NCBI GenBank assembly: GCA_951213105.1
Contig: OX578138.1
Location: forward strand, 62,585,826 to 62,649,825
Direction: 5' to 3'
DNA: 64,000 nucleotides
Source of the DNA: Amaurobius ferox
Taxonomy: Eukaryota; Arthropoda; Arachnida; Araneae; Amaurobiidae
Shown: one piece after another, positions 47,925-59,074 of the stretch
How the letters are laid out: the number at the start of each line of letters is the position of its first letter
Numbering within the stretch: the stretch's first letter is position 1
Program-made: the position numbers and the translations under genes
The notes under the pieces: model-generated
Database searches by the model: none
What the model saw: the letters and a program-made list of their open reading frames with translations, nothing else
Told to the model about the DNA's origin: nothing

Positions 47925-48335
47925 GACGTCATTTGAATAAAATTCAATTTATGCAACTATCATTGGTTTTTTCGCAGAAGTTTGAAATTTTCAAGTATAA
48001 TACATTTCTGTATTACTGTGGTAAATTAAAAAATATCAGAACTGAATGTATCACATTTTTTAGATGTTTTGAGATGATAAAATGAGATGATGATCTCAGT
48101 TTTGAGATGATAAGATAAAGCAAACTCAGTTTTGAGATGAAGCAGCCGATTGTATAACATTGCCTTTTTTGATGAAGTTTTGAGTTTTCAAATATAATAA
48201 ATTAGTGTAGTACTGTGATAATTTAAAAATATCAGCTGAGAAAGTTTCACATATTAGAGATGTCTAAGTAAAATTGCATTTCAGTTGGAAAGTGTTTCAT
48301 AATCAATATTTTATACATGATCATCTTTCTTGTTT
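47925..48335 (-). repeat. Dispersed repeat R1, copy 2 (partial, reversed)
   Basis: The reverse complement matches 1700-2050: CAAGAAAGATGATCATG, ATTGATTATGAAACACTTTC, GTGAAACTTTC/GTGATACATTC, TTTATTATATTTGAAAACT. It has its own short insertion of three GAGATGA-type repeats at about 48070-48140. Confidence 0.6.
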
Positions 48336-49086
48336 TTTTTATTTGATGCGTATCGTAAATTGTTATTTTTCCTATTTCAGATAGAAGAGAAAATTTAGAT
48401 ATGAATGACGTTTTCATTCTTTTACTGTTTCATACCGGATAGTAGAGCGTTCGTAAAAGTAAAACCTTACGGAAATCAAAAAGTATGGAAGCAACGTCTA
48501 AGAATATTTAGAGTAACGACTACATATTTAGTAAAGGGTAAGAAATCACCATTTAGGGCGTACACAAATTTACAAAAATGCCAGAGAGTCTGCAGACGTC
48601 ACAACTTCCTTCATTAGTGGCAAAGCAAATGAAATATGAAATACAGGAGCTCTTATATACAACTTAAAAGAGCAAAACAAAATTTGCATATGGATGGCCG
48701 GAATATACGATACCAATTAAAATCTTTATATTACAAAACAAACGCGTAAATAAAGGCAATGCAGAGAGTTTCGAACAAACCAATTAAACGTCTCATTAAA
48801 AGCAAAGAAAATGTGAACTAGATATCCAAAAATCCATAAAAGGATCTAACACGCAATGAGTCGAGAATGAGACGTCAGACGAAACTCGGGGTTTAAACGG
48901 GTCGAAGTTACAATTAGAGTCACGATAAATATAAAATGTAAAATGTCACGGGGGTTATTGCAAGTAATTAACAGAAAAGTTTAATCAAAAATAGGAGTGA
49001 ATTTACCATTAATAACAAATTGGGAAATATCAGCATACTGTTTATTATATTTAATATGTCGCTCATGTTGGAAACTATCCATATGT
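48336..49086. other. Anonymous DNA
   Basis: The forward frame 48405-48617 shows no recognisable domain. Confidence 0.4.
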
Positions 49087-49420
49087 TCATAAGATATCGC
49101 GTCTACAGACACACAGGTATATACACATACAGACGCATATACAAACAGACACACATACTACATGCAGATATAACTTGCACATAGGCATGTACACATGTAG
49201 ACACACATACACACAGACACACATACACACAGACACACATACACGCAGACACATATATATACAGACAGAATATGCACACATACATTCTTTCGAAAACATT
49301 CGATTTTATATCAAAAATGTCGAAAATCTTTAAATTCATCGAAAATTCGAATTCGATTTTTCCCGTTAAAACACTTTCCCTATATATGTAATTTCATAAT
49401 ACTCTATGTGTATATAGGTA
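49087..49420 (+). mobile_element. Family-2-like hairpin end, diverged
   Basis: A CA/TA-rich tract (49110-49280) is followed by TCGAAAATTCGAATTCGA and a decayed hairpin (ACTTTCCCTATATATG ... GTGTATATAGG). Only the microsatellite and hairpin half is recognisable. The Cys/Val/Tyr-rich reverse frames here come from simple sequence. Confidence 0.5.
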
Positions 49421-51861
49421 CTCAACATTAAAAATAGTAATAGCTGATATATTTGATATTTTAAACACACATTACATCAAATTCCTAGATTTGATCACAT
49501 TGATCGATTTGATCGCCCGCTATAAACCATTTTTCCCATTTACGTGACTTCAGGGCAATAACCCATTTCTACCTTCATGCTATCAACTGAAGAATTCCAA
49601 ACTCTTTCAACATTTGAAGCAAAGGGAAAAAAAAAACAATGGAACTTGCACAAAATGATGTCGAATTGAATTTATTTTGCAGATGAGCGTATATAAAACT
49701 ATTTGAGAAGTCGTAGCAAAAGTCATAAAATGTTTATATTTCCAGCTGCATTTTCTTTGTAGATTTTATACGTAGAATAAAATATTTAAAGTTCATACGG
49801 TTTGTAGAGTAAAATTGTACAACTGTTTTTTCTAAAGGGCGTCCATTTTAATATATTTATCAGTCTCTGTAATAAAGTTATCAGCTTGAAATATAGCTAT
49901 GCCCCTCTGTTACTTATATTTATTAGAACATATTTATTAGACATATTAACTATTATTTTCTATTAGTTTTCGATAAATTAATTGTTAATTAGTTTGGTAC
50001 ATCTAAATATTTTGGTTCAACCTTAATGTCCTGTACCAGGAGAACATGCATAGTCACAAAACTTACAGAAGAGATAAGGATTCAAAGCTTGGATTTGTGC
50101 TCTTACAGAAAAAACCAGCATGACTGGATTTGTGTTGCTCTTCTTAGAGATCATCAGCAGTGAATATAATGTAACTGCAGGGGTACCATATCAACAACGC
50201 ATCTAACACCATTTTGTTAGCTATTCTGGCTATCAACAGATTCAGACAACAACGCAACGGATTCAGAGATGGGAAGGCTATAAAATCGGGTTCACCAGAT
50301 CATGTACAAATTGATCCAAAATTACATACAAAAAGGCCTTACATAATAAATACTCACAAGTGCAATTTGCTGCCAAAAATATTATTTTAATTTAAATATG
50401 GGTTATCTGCTCTAAATATAGTGTCAGTTTACAATATCAAAATGTAAAAAAACACTTTGTGCGAAGTATAAAGAAAATTTGTGCAACAGAATTAAAGAAC
50501 AAATAAATTAATAATGTTGCATATAACTGTTTTAAGAATACACTGGATCCTCTTCGGTGATGCAAGGGAAACAACAAACCCAAGTCAAAATGGCGAAATG
50601 AGCACAGATAGAAGAAACAGAGACGCTTCTGTACCCAAGTTCTGATCAAGTGTCCATCTGTGACAGCCAATCAGAAGAATGAGCAGTTTAGCCAATCTGT
50701 AACAAAAAGCAACACACAAGATTGGCATAGGGCAGAAATATCTCAAGATGAATACACAATATGGACGTTCTTTATTTAGCTCTCTGGTTGTCTCGCTTAA
50801 GTGCGCTCTTAATCCAGGTCTCGGATATGTAAACACTTTTGTTTCTGTGGTTCGATATTCCGAATATATTCCAATATTTTCCCTAAGCATTATATTATAT
50901 ATTGTGTGGAAAGTAAAAAATAAAATGCTGACAAACTATTTCTAGTTTGCAATAAATACATGGGCACTTAAGCTATATACTGAAACAAACTTCATTAATT
51001 AATAACATAGAGATATTAAATAGTGATTTCATAACCGTTTTTTGTTTATACAGGAGATTTATTATGATTAATTGCTAAACGAAACCAATGTAACGATGGT
51101 TTTAAAATGCCTTCTTAATTGCTATAAAAATCTTGCGAAAACACATATTTGGTATTTATAATGACACAAGGCAAATAATTAAATCTAAAAACAATTGTTC
51201 ATGCTTTCATTACACACTTTCTTGTAAAAAAAAACTATTTTTTGCCCAATCACGTTTTTATCGTTTTTCTACATTCTGTAGCATAATTAATCATTTTCAA
51301 TATATTACTCCAGCTGTTACATAAAACGTTAAAGAACAGTATAAATTATATAAAGATAATTTATTGAAATATTTTTTGTCGTATAAAGGAAGGGGTTTTA
51401 TATATAAAGATATATCAGTCTATTTATTAATAAAATATAATATTTCTTTTAACATTATTGTTTTTATATTCATTACTTAGTATACCAGAATTTAGTAAAT
51501 CCAATATCTGATATTTGAATAAATTGTGTTATTATCTTCTCCTGAAAAATTGATTTTATTTCTACTTTAACTACAATATGTTAGTAAAGAAATGTTATTG
51601 CGTAGAAGGTTTGTAATTGGGTTCTTCACGAACTCACACGAGCTATCATTTACTCAAATCGATCATCTTTGCGAGTCATAAAAGAGCGTTTGTGCCTGTG
51701 TGTATAGTGTATGAATACACTAAAGTTAAACGCTATCACTCTAATTTTATGAAATGCGTCGATTAGGTAACTTATGCACTACTGATTAGATTTTGGTGCA
51801 AATCGAAATAAGAATAGCCTCTTTTTTCAGCATACTCAGCAAAAATCAGACAAATAAAAAA
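49421..51861. other. Anonymous AT-rich DNA
   Basis: I looked at the reverse frame 50585-50890 and the forward frame 51133-51324; neither shows a domain. No repeat partner recognised. Confidence 0.4.
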
Positions 51862-52770
51862 TCTGATGTGGGCAGCACATGACTTCCCTTATATAATGCA
51901 ATGAATTTAGTACTTTTACAGTAAAAAAAATAGATTTTTTTTATAGTGGATACTTATATTCTTTCTAAGATATAGAATTTTTGTCAATACGTCGTTATTT
52001 TCATTGATTTAAAGTCATTTTTATCCATTTGGGGAGTTTTCCGTCAATTTAGCAACATTTAAAAAAGTCGCCAAGTTGGGGACATTCCACCAAATTCGTC
52101 TCCAAAATCTCGCCAAGCGTTATGGACGAAGAAATAAGTTATTCGTGCAGCAGATAAATGACTATTGACGTTCAAATACAAAAGTATTACTCAAAGTATC
52201 TTTTTTTATGAATGGAACGAGCTAGATCCACGAGAATGATGTCACCAAATTTATCACATGGTATTACATATGAAAAGTGAACATGTTTCTCAATAGGAAA
52301 TTTTTATTTTATTTTATATGACTTTTTGATAATTTTTTTGAAAAATGTGCAATATCTCGAGAACGGCTCATGTTAGCGTTCTAAAATTTATGTCAATCGT
52401 TTTCTAATGAAAAATTACATAAAACATGTCTATTTGCGTAACTTTATTAGCGGTTTTGATTTTTTGACGATTTTTTTCAAAATTTCGCTCGAAAATTTAG
52501 GGGGGGGGTTCTGAACATTCGATTGCGTACAAAAACAATAGGCTTCCAGTGTTTATGGATTGTGATTTTTGTACCAAATTGCGTTCGAATCGGTCCATTC
52601 GTTCGCTTGTTATCGTCTGCACAGACTCACTGACACACACAGACATCACTTCAAAAATGTTTGATTCGTGATCAGGGATGCTTGAAACGTGCTCTCCTGT
52701 CGAAAACTCGAATTCGAATTTTCGACCCCGTCACTATATTTTCCTTATACATTATGTATATAAGGAAAGT
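51862..52770 (+). mobile_element. Family-1 element, copy J
   Basis: Forward full copy, near consensus: TCTGATGTGGGCAGCACATG, subterminal CTTCCCTTATATAATG, the module near 52065-52120, almost no GT tract (52632-52642), and an intact 3' hairpin with its outermost pairs kept (TTTTCCTTATACATTATG ... ATAAGGAAAGT). It shows that the microsatellite is not needed for element integrity. Confidence 0.75.
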
Positions 52771-53081
52771 AAAAATGATGAATATATTATTATATAAACG
52801 GTTAAATACATAAACGGTTTATATGAACCATCCTCTAGATATTTCCGTTCTTTTGAAATTCTTGTGATTTTGTGTCATTTAATAATGCTCTAAATTTTGA
52901 AATGAAACGATAAATTTTATTTAAATACAGAAAATTGGTAGATATTTTAAATAAATACTTAATTTATACACCATTGTGAGAGATAAAATTTAATTGAATT
53001 ACTATAAATAATTTAAAACACAAAAAAAATTGTTTAGCCTGTAAGAAGTGCAGAAGTTGCAGATTTCATATTTTTATGTTT
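52771..53081. other. Possible eroded family-2 body
   Basis: Phrases such as AACGGTTTATATGAACC, TCTAGATATTTCCG and GAGAGATAAAATTTAATTG resemble the part of family 2 that precedes its terminus, and a family-2 terminus does follow at 53336-53369, split by a SINE. Confidence 0.35.
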
Positions 53082-53369
53082 AAGTAAAGTCATGTGCCGA
53101 CGTGGTTGTCGAGTGGTCAAGGCAAGCGTTTCCGCAGCAATCGCTCGACCGCCACGTTGTGGGTTCGAGTCCCACGTAAGGCATGGATGTTTGTGTTGTG
53201 GGCGCAATGTGATCCGCCCCCCTTTGGTGCGCCTGGGGCAACGTCAACGGACGGCTAAATGGTCCACACTCTGGCCGCTGTAATTAATAAAGGCAAATGA
53301 TGATGGTCAAAGTGCCTGGCCATTTGAAAAAAAAAAAGTAAAGTCATGTGCTGCCCATATCAGATTTTG
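53082..53369 (+). mobile_element. tRNA-derived SINE (poly-A type) inserted in an element terminus, 16-bp duplications
   Basis: The SINE (about 53098-53335) starts GACGTGGTTGTCGAGTGG with box A (TGGTTGTCGAGTGGTCAAGGC), a long variable-arm-like region, and box B (GGGTTCGAGTCCC). This is a Leu/Ser-tRNA-like head. The tail is A11. The direct repeat AAGTAAAGTCATGTGC flanks it at 53082-53097 and 53336-53351. After the right repeat the sequence continues TGCCCATATCAGATTTT, a family-1/2 terminus, so the SINE landed inside such a terminus. The small open frame starting at 53092 is SINE sequence. Confidence 0.88.
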
Positions 53370-53953
53370 CATTTATCACCACAAAATGGAAATTTATAAG
53401 TCTGTCGCAGTGTTGGCCACATCAAATTTTTTTTAAACAGTGTTACTCTAGGTTCAAACTATAAGCAAAAACATCTTTTTTTTTTAATTTCACAACTGCA
53501 CCCTTTTTCTTTATTTCCCTTTATTCGATATATTCTTTTGTGATAATTCGATAATTACCTGAACTGTAAAAGAATTATCCTTTTGCATCTTAAGCAATAA
53601 TAAATTTTCGCTTGAATCAGTAAGAAAGCATTGCAAGATTTCTAAACATATGGCACAATCGTTAATTACGAGCATTTAAAAAAAACGATATAATGCGATG
53701 GTAATTTGCGAGTGCTAAATAAATGGTATCTTCAAGTCGAATGCATTATTTTCTACAATGTATTTTTAATTAATTGTATGAGTATTCTCAGAAAAAATTT
53801 CCAATTTGTTTTAATTGTTTAGGTAATGAGAAATATTTATTAAATAAGCTATTGTTCCTAAAATGTGTTTGTTGTACCGTGCCTATTATCTATGAAGATG
53901 GCCTTATTATGCTCAAAATAAAATATTTTAAATACAATCAAATGTTTAAAAAA
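53370..53953. other. AT-rich spacer
   Basis: Another isolated terminus-like phrase, GTTGGCCACATCAAATTTTT, lies near 53412. Otherwise nothing. Confidence 0.4.
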
Positions 53954-54887
53954 TCTGATGTGGGCAGCGCATGATTTTCCTTATGTAATGCAATGAATTT
54001 ACTACTTTTACATAAAAAAAATAGGTTATTCTTACAATAGATACTTATATTCTTTCCAACATATTGAATTTTCGTCAATTAGTCGTCATTTTCATGGATT
54101 AACATCATTTTTATCCATTTGGCGAGATTTTGATTAATTTGGCAAGATTTTAAAAAGTCGCCAAGTTGGCGATATTTCGCCAAATCCTTCACCAAAATCT
54201 CGCCAAGTGTTATGGACAGAGAAATAAGTTATTCTTATAGCACATAAATGACTATTGGAGTTCAAATACAAAACTATTATTCAAAGTATCTTTTTTCATG
54301 AATGAAACGAGCTAAATCCACGAGAATGGCGTCACCCAATTTATCGTATAATATGACATATGAAAAGTGAACATGTTTCTCAACAGTTAATATATTTTTT
54401 TTAATTTATGGGATTTTTGAATAAATTTATTTGAAAAATGTTCAATACCTCGAGAATGGTTTGTGCTAGCGTTCTAAAGTTTATGTCAATCGTTTTCTAA
54501 GGAAAAATTACATAAAAAATATCTATTTGCGTAACTTTATTTAAGGTTTTGGTTTCTTGATAATTTTTTCAAAGTTTCATTTAAAAATTTAGGAAGGTTC
54601 TGAACATTTGATTGCGTTTAAAAGCAATAGGCTTCCAGTATTCATGGATTATGATTTTTGTACCAAATGTTATTCGAATCGCTCTATTCGTTCGTGAGAT
54701 ATCGTCTCCACAGTCTTACTGACACACACACACACACACATACTTTCACACACGCATACACAGACATCACCTGATGTTTGATTCGTGATCAATGATGATT
54801 GACACGTGCTCTCCTGTCGAAAACTCGAATTCGAATTTTCGACCCCGTCATAATACTTTCCTTATACATTATGTATATAAGAAAAGT
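53954..54887 (+). mobile_element. Family-1 element, copy K
   Basis: Forward full copy: TCTGATGTGGGCAGCGCATG, subterminal block (ATTTTCCTTATGTAATG, worn), module near 54155-54210, CA tract with a TACTTTCA interruption (54722-54765), and a hairpin with one changed base (TATATAAGAAAAGT). Confidence 0.75.
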
Positions 54888-56109
54888 AAAAAATCTATAT
54901 GTATAAAAAAAATAATCCTATAATTTTTTGTTTACTATATTACAAAATGACTGTAAAGCGTACAGCTTTGAAATTTAACAAATAGACAAACATGAAGTCG
55001 TAGATGTGTAAGACGGCCTTATAATTTGTGACTGAAACCTTCGTTATTTTTTATTAATTAAAAAAAATTGGCATTGTCGAATATTTAATGCGTCGAGTCG
55101 ACGTCTACGACGGGATAACCTAGTGGTTAAGAGCTACAGGTCTTAAATAAGCAATCAAGGCTGCGGTTGTTAATTTGCGAAGACGACTTGGGTCACGATT
55201 AGAAGGCATGTTTTTGGAATTCCATGATCAGAAACTTCAATGTAACTTTGCTTGTTTTGTTTTAAAGATTTGCTAAATCTCTTCCAATGATGGTTATCAT
55301 TCATCTATTTCAATACTTCAGTGAAAAATTAGTATGATATCCTTTGCCTGTGTGAATTGTTGGCAAAGCCCGCTTGTAATTTCATTAAATTTTACCCTGT
55401 AATCAAGGCTTAGATATTTAGACCTCTAGACACCTGAACCACTGTGGGTAATATTTATTGCGTACGTCCCAATTAATTTCATTTTTAAACTTAATTTTCT
55501 CGTTTACTTGAATCTAATGAAAGTAAAGTCTCATTTGGCCTACTAAATGCTTGGGCAGTGAAACCAAAAACTGTTCCAAAATAAAATCACTACTGAAATT
55601 TTGCGTGTCAATATTTGGATATCCTCATACATTAGTCTGTGAGGATTTGTCTTCTTCGCCAATACGATCAAAATTTTCAAAATTCCCAAACGAATAAATT
55701 TTCATATGATTTGATTTTCATTGATAGAGCATTGCGTTTCCCGGTACCAACACTTATTTCGATACGCATAATAATTCACAAAATAAATTTTAATACACAA
55801 TTTAATAAATTACCCTGAAAATATAAGAAATATAAATTCAGGCAATAACTTGTCTCTTACACTCTAGAGGAATTTTTGTTATGATTTAATTCACATGCCA
55901 CTTTAAAATGCTTGGAACACTGAGTTAAACGTCTAAATTCCCTCAAAATTTTGTTCTTTAATCACTGAAGGGAAATTATTTTCCCGGAGTGGTAAGAGAT
56001 TGTGTGAAAGGAACGGTCAAGTGGCAGGATTGCGGCATCTTCCGTACTACTTAAGCTAGGAAACTGCAATTTTAGGAATTTTTTTTCTTCGTTTCATGCA
56101 AAATAATAT
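54888..56109. other. Anonymous DNA
   Basis: A weak tRNA-box-A-like phrase (GGGATAACCTAGTGGTTAAGAG) occurs at 55111 without a convincing box B. No gene recognised. Confidence 0.4.
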
Positions 56110-56881
56110 ACTCTATAGCAAAAAAATCGACGCACCAAGAAAGAGCTGTCCGATTGTAATGAAATTTCGTATGCAAAGACATTTTGAGCGAACATGCAAA
56201 TGAATAAAATTTGGTGTCCTATAAATGAATAGTGGGGCTCCAGCGCATCGGAACGGAGCATTCAGCAGATGTATATCTGGGCAGGTGTATATCTGCAGGT
56301 GGGTAGGGTCTGGGGTGCCATCTCTTTGATAGCCGGACTCCTTTGGTAGTAATTTCTGGCACACTGACAGCATAGTGGTTCGTAGATAACATTCTACGAC
56401 CGGTTGTGTTACCGTTTTTTTGTGACACCCTGGATTTATTTTCAACAAGATAATGCCCAGCCGCACACGACACGTGTTGCTATGAATTGTCTTCAAGCTT
56501 GCCGAACACTTCCTTGGCCAGCTAGCTCTCCTGATCTCTCTCCCATAGAGCACAGTTGGAACGTTATGGGAAGACGATTGCAACCATCCCGGAATGTTGA
56601 CGATTTAGCCCGACAGTTGGAGACAATTTGGCAAGACCTTCCGCAGGACACCATCCGTGAACTTTCACAGTCTATGTCACGCCGGGTGACATCTTGCATC
56701 CGGGCCTGAGGTGGATCAATGCCTTATTGACTTCCTCCCTTTGTATACGGTCAAACTCTAAATCATTAAATTGTTCTGAAATTGTAATCGTTTCTTTTTC
56801 TATGTATGTGCTTCACATCCACCAATTTTTATCACAATCGGACAATTCCTTCTTGGTGCGTCGATGTTTTTGTTATAGAGT
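56110..56881 (+). pseudogene. Internally deleted Tc1-like transposon with both inverted repeats
   Basis: Terminal inverted repeats of about 50 bp face each other: CTCTATAGCAAAAAAATCGA, CGCACCAAGAAAGAGCTGTC at 56111, and the inverted CGCACCAAGAAGGAATTGTC, CTCTATAACAAAAACATCGA ending near 56881. In between is only the later part of a transposase: VWGAIS, VDNILRPVVLPFF, then after a frameshift YFQQDNAQPHTTR (second catalytic Asp), LPWPASSPDLSPIEHSWN (Pro-Asp-Leu and Glu of the D-D-E triad) and LPQDTIRELSQSMSRR. The open frame 56404-56709 covers this part. The DNA-binding half and the first Asp are missing. At 0.77 kb it could at most be a non-autonomous relic. Confidence 0.9.
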
Positions 56882-58136
56882 GTTCTTATAAGGGACAATT
56901 CTTCAAACCCTTCATAAAGGGGGTGTCAAGGGGAGAAATTACCAAAAGCACCGATGTATCTTCCAATCACATGGAACTAGAAACCTGACCGGGGAATATC
57001 GCAAAAATCAGAGGGAGCCACTAAGAGGGGCTATTTGAATACTTAATATTGAAAAATCAAGGAACAGAAATAAAAGGAATAATTGAAACATAGAATAAGA
57101 AAGCAGTAAAGCGAAAACTTGTCACTTCAACTTTATGACTTTTTAGCACGGACAAATGAAATCTAACATATCCTCAAAACAGATGTATGCTCCGTTATAT
57201 CCTAGTTTATGCGAAATTTCGTTGCTCAGTTTTTCATTTTATTTTCCTCAAAGTATATTTACTTTATACACATGTTCTCTTTGATATAGTTTAAAGTCCA
57301 TGTTTTTATTTTTAAAAAGCTTTAAATACGATTTATGATAATTCATGATTTAATTTACGAGATATAGTGAAATATTTTGAATTATGCTGGCTTCACAAAA
57401 AAGACATTAAACAATAATGAAATAATACAGAACATTTGAGAAATATTATTAAACAACCGAAATAAAGCCACTCTGAAAGGTGAAATACATTTAATAATAA
57501 ACAGTGAAAATAATCCGAAAATTTAATGCCATTCCTTTACTCAAAATATTTTTACAAATAAATGATTAAAAGAACCCAACGCCAATTTTATTCATTATTT
57601 TGCGTGGCAGTAATCCTTTTACGAAAGGCAAAGGTAATAATGAAAAAACAACTTAGAACGAGAAAAAATATTGAATTTTGACACAGTTTTCAGTATGAAA
57701 AAATGCTGAGAAAGAGATTACTTTTAATTGTATTAATGATTCTGTATTAATTTTTATATATTTCTTAGAAAAGCTTTATTTTTGTTTTAGTTGTAAGATG
57801 TATTTTGCATAAAATTGATTATGAGTGTACTTGATAAAGATATCCACTTATTTATATATATCTACTGAATTATATTCTGATGTAAATTGCAACCTCGAGC
57901 AAATGTAGGTTTAACCACTAATTAAAATGTCATTTTTTATCGTCTTCGTTGAAAATTAATTCATACAGTTTACGTCAATATTTTGTTTCATGAGAGCTGA
58001 GTATGGAAACTGTTTATTCAGCTGCAGTTTTGTCGAAAACAGCTAATTAAAATAATTACCATTTTTCTATATTTCTAATAAGAATAATATTTCAATTTTT
58101 AATCAACATCAAGTTATAACATATTAATGTATATGT
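56882..58136. other. Anonymous AT-rich DNA
   Basis: No gene or repeat recognised. Confidence 0.45.
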
Positions 58137-58775
58137 TACCGGCAATGTATTAAAGCCGGCATTTAATAGAATATCTAGGCATTTTATAGAATACCGAAAA
58201 CTGGTAGGTAATCTATGAAACGATTAACATTTCACACATTTCCTAGACATTCTATAGAATGCCAAATGGCAAGCCCGCAAAGTATGAAATACATCTCCGA
58301 TTCATTCCGTTTTCCATACTTTGCCTAAATACCATTTGTCATTCTATAGAATGCCTAGGTATTATATACAATGCCTAGGGAAAATATATAATAATTCTCA
58401 TATTTCATACTTTGCCTAAAAACGGACTGGTATTCTATAAAATGCCAGCATTTCTTTCATTGCCGGTAACATAGCCGGCATTGTATGAAAGCCGACATTC
58501 TATAGAATACCTAGGCATTTTATAGAATTCCGAAAACTGGTCGGCAATCTATGAAACGATGAACATTTCACACATTTCCTAGGCATTATACAGAATGCTA
58601 AATGACAAACCCGCAAAGTATGAAATACATCTCCGATTCATTCCGTTTCCATACTTTGCCTAAATAGCATTTGTCCTTCTACAGAATGCCTAGGTATTAT
58701 ATACAATGCCTAGGGAAAGTGTATAATAATTCTCATATTTCATACTTTGCCTAAAAACGGCCGGTATTGTATAAA
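58137..58775. repeat. Two tandem 336-bp units packed with short palindromes
   Basis: Two units with a period of 336 bp share ATTCTATAGAATGCC, CCTAGGCATT, AAAACTGGTMGGYAATCTATGA, CATACTTTGCCTAAA and CCGCAAAGTATGAAAT in the same order. The elements ATTCTATAGAAT, CCTAGG and CGGCATT/AATGCCG are self-complementary or mutually complementary, so each unit could fold extensively. No reading frame is conserved. I do not recognise the class. Confidence 0.85.
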
Positions 58776-59074
58776 ATGGGCAGACATATACACAGAGCAT
58801 GCTTTTCATTTCAACATAAAATAAAAAAAAAATGATTTTAAATGAAAAAAATAAGGAAATAATGTCTTTTGACTTGAATTTGTAGCACTTTAGTTACCCA
58901 TAAAATAATCATATTAAATATTATTAAAAAATTTTACTTAAAATTCTAGTAAAAACAGAAATTACTTATATTGTTAACTAAAAATATACTAAAATACATT
59001 CATATATTGGCAAATAGTTTATACACTTTAATCTTGATGGAACTGTTATGAATATTTTCTTTTGTATGTTTATT
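58776..59074. other. AT-rich spacer
   Basis: Nothing recognised. Confidence 0.4.

Noticed and set aside
53092..53283. A functional tRNA gene suggested by box A, a variable arm and GGGTTCGAGTCCC
   Set aside because: It continues into a non-tRNA body and poly-A tail and is flanked by a 16-bp target duplication, so it is a SINE. The same reasoning applies to 14712, 18546, 22009, 37281 and 61341.
56113..56699. Reverse-strand frames of up to 156 codons over the Tc1 element
   Set aside because: The forward strand carries the recognisable transposase motifs and the terminal repeats; the reverse frames are shadows.
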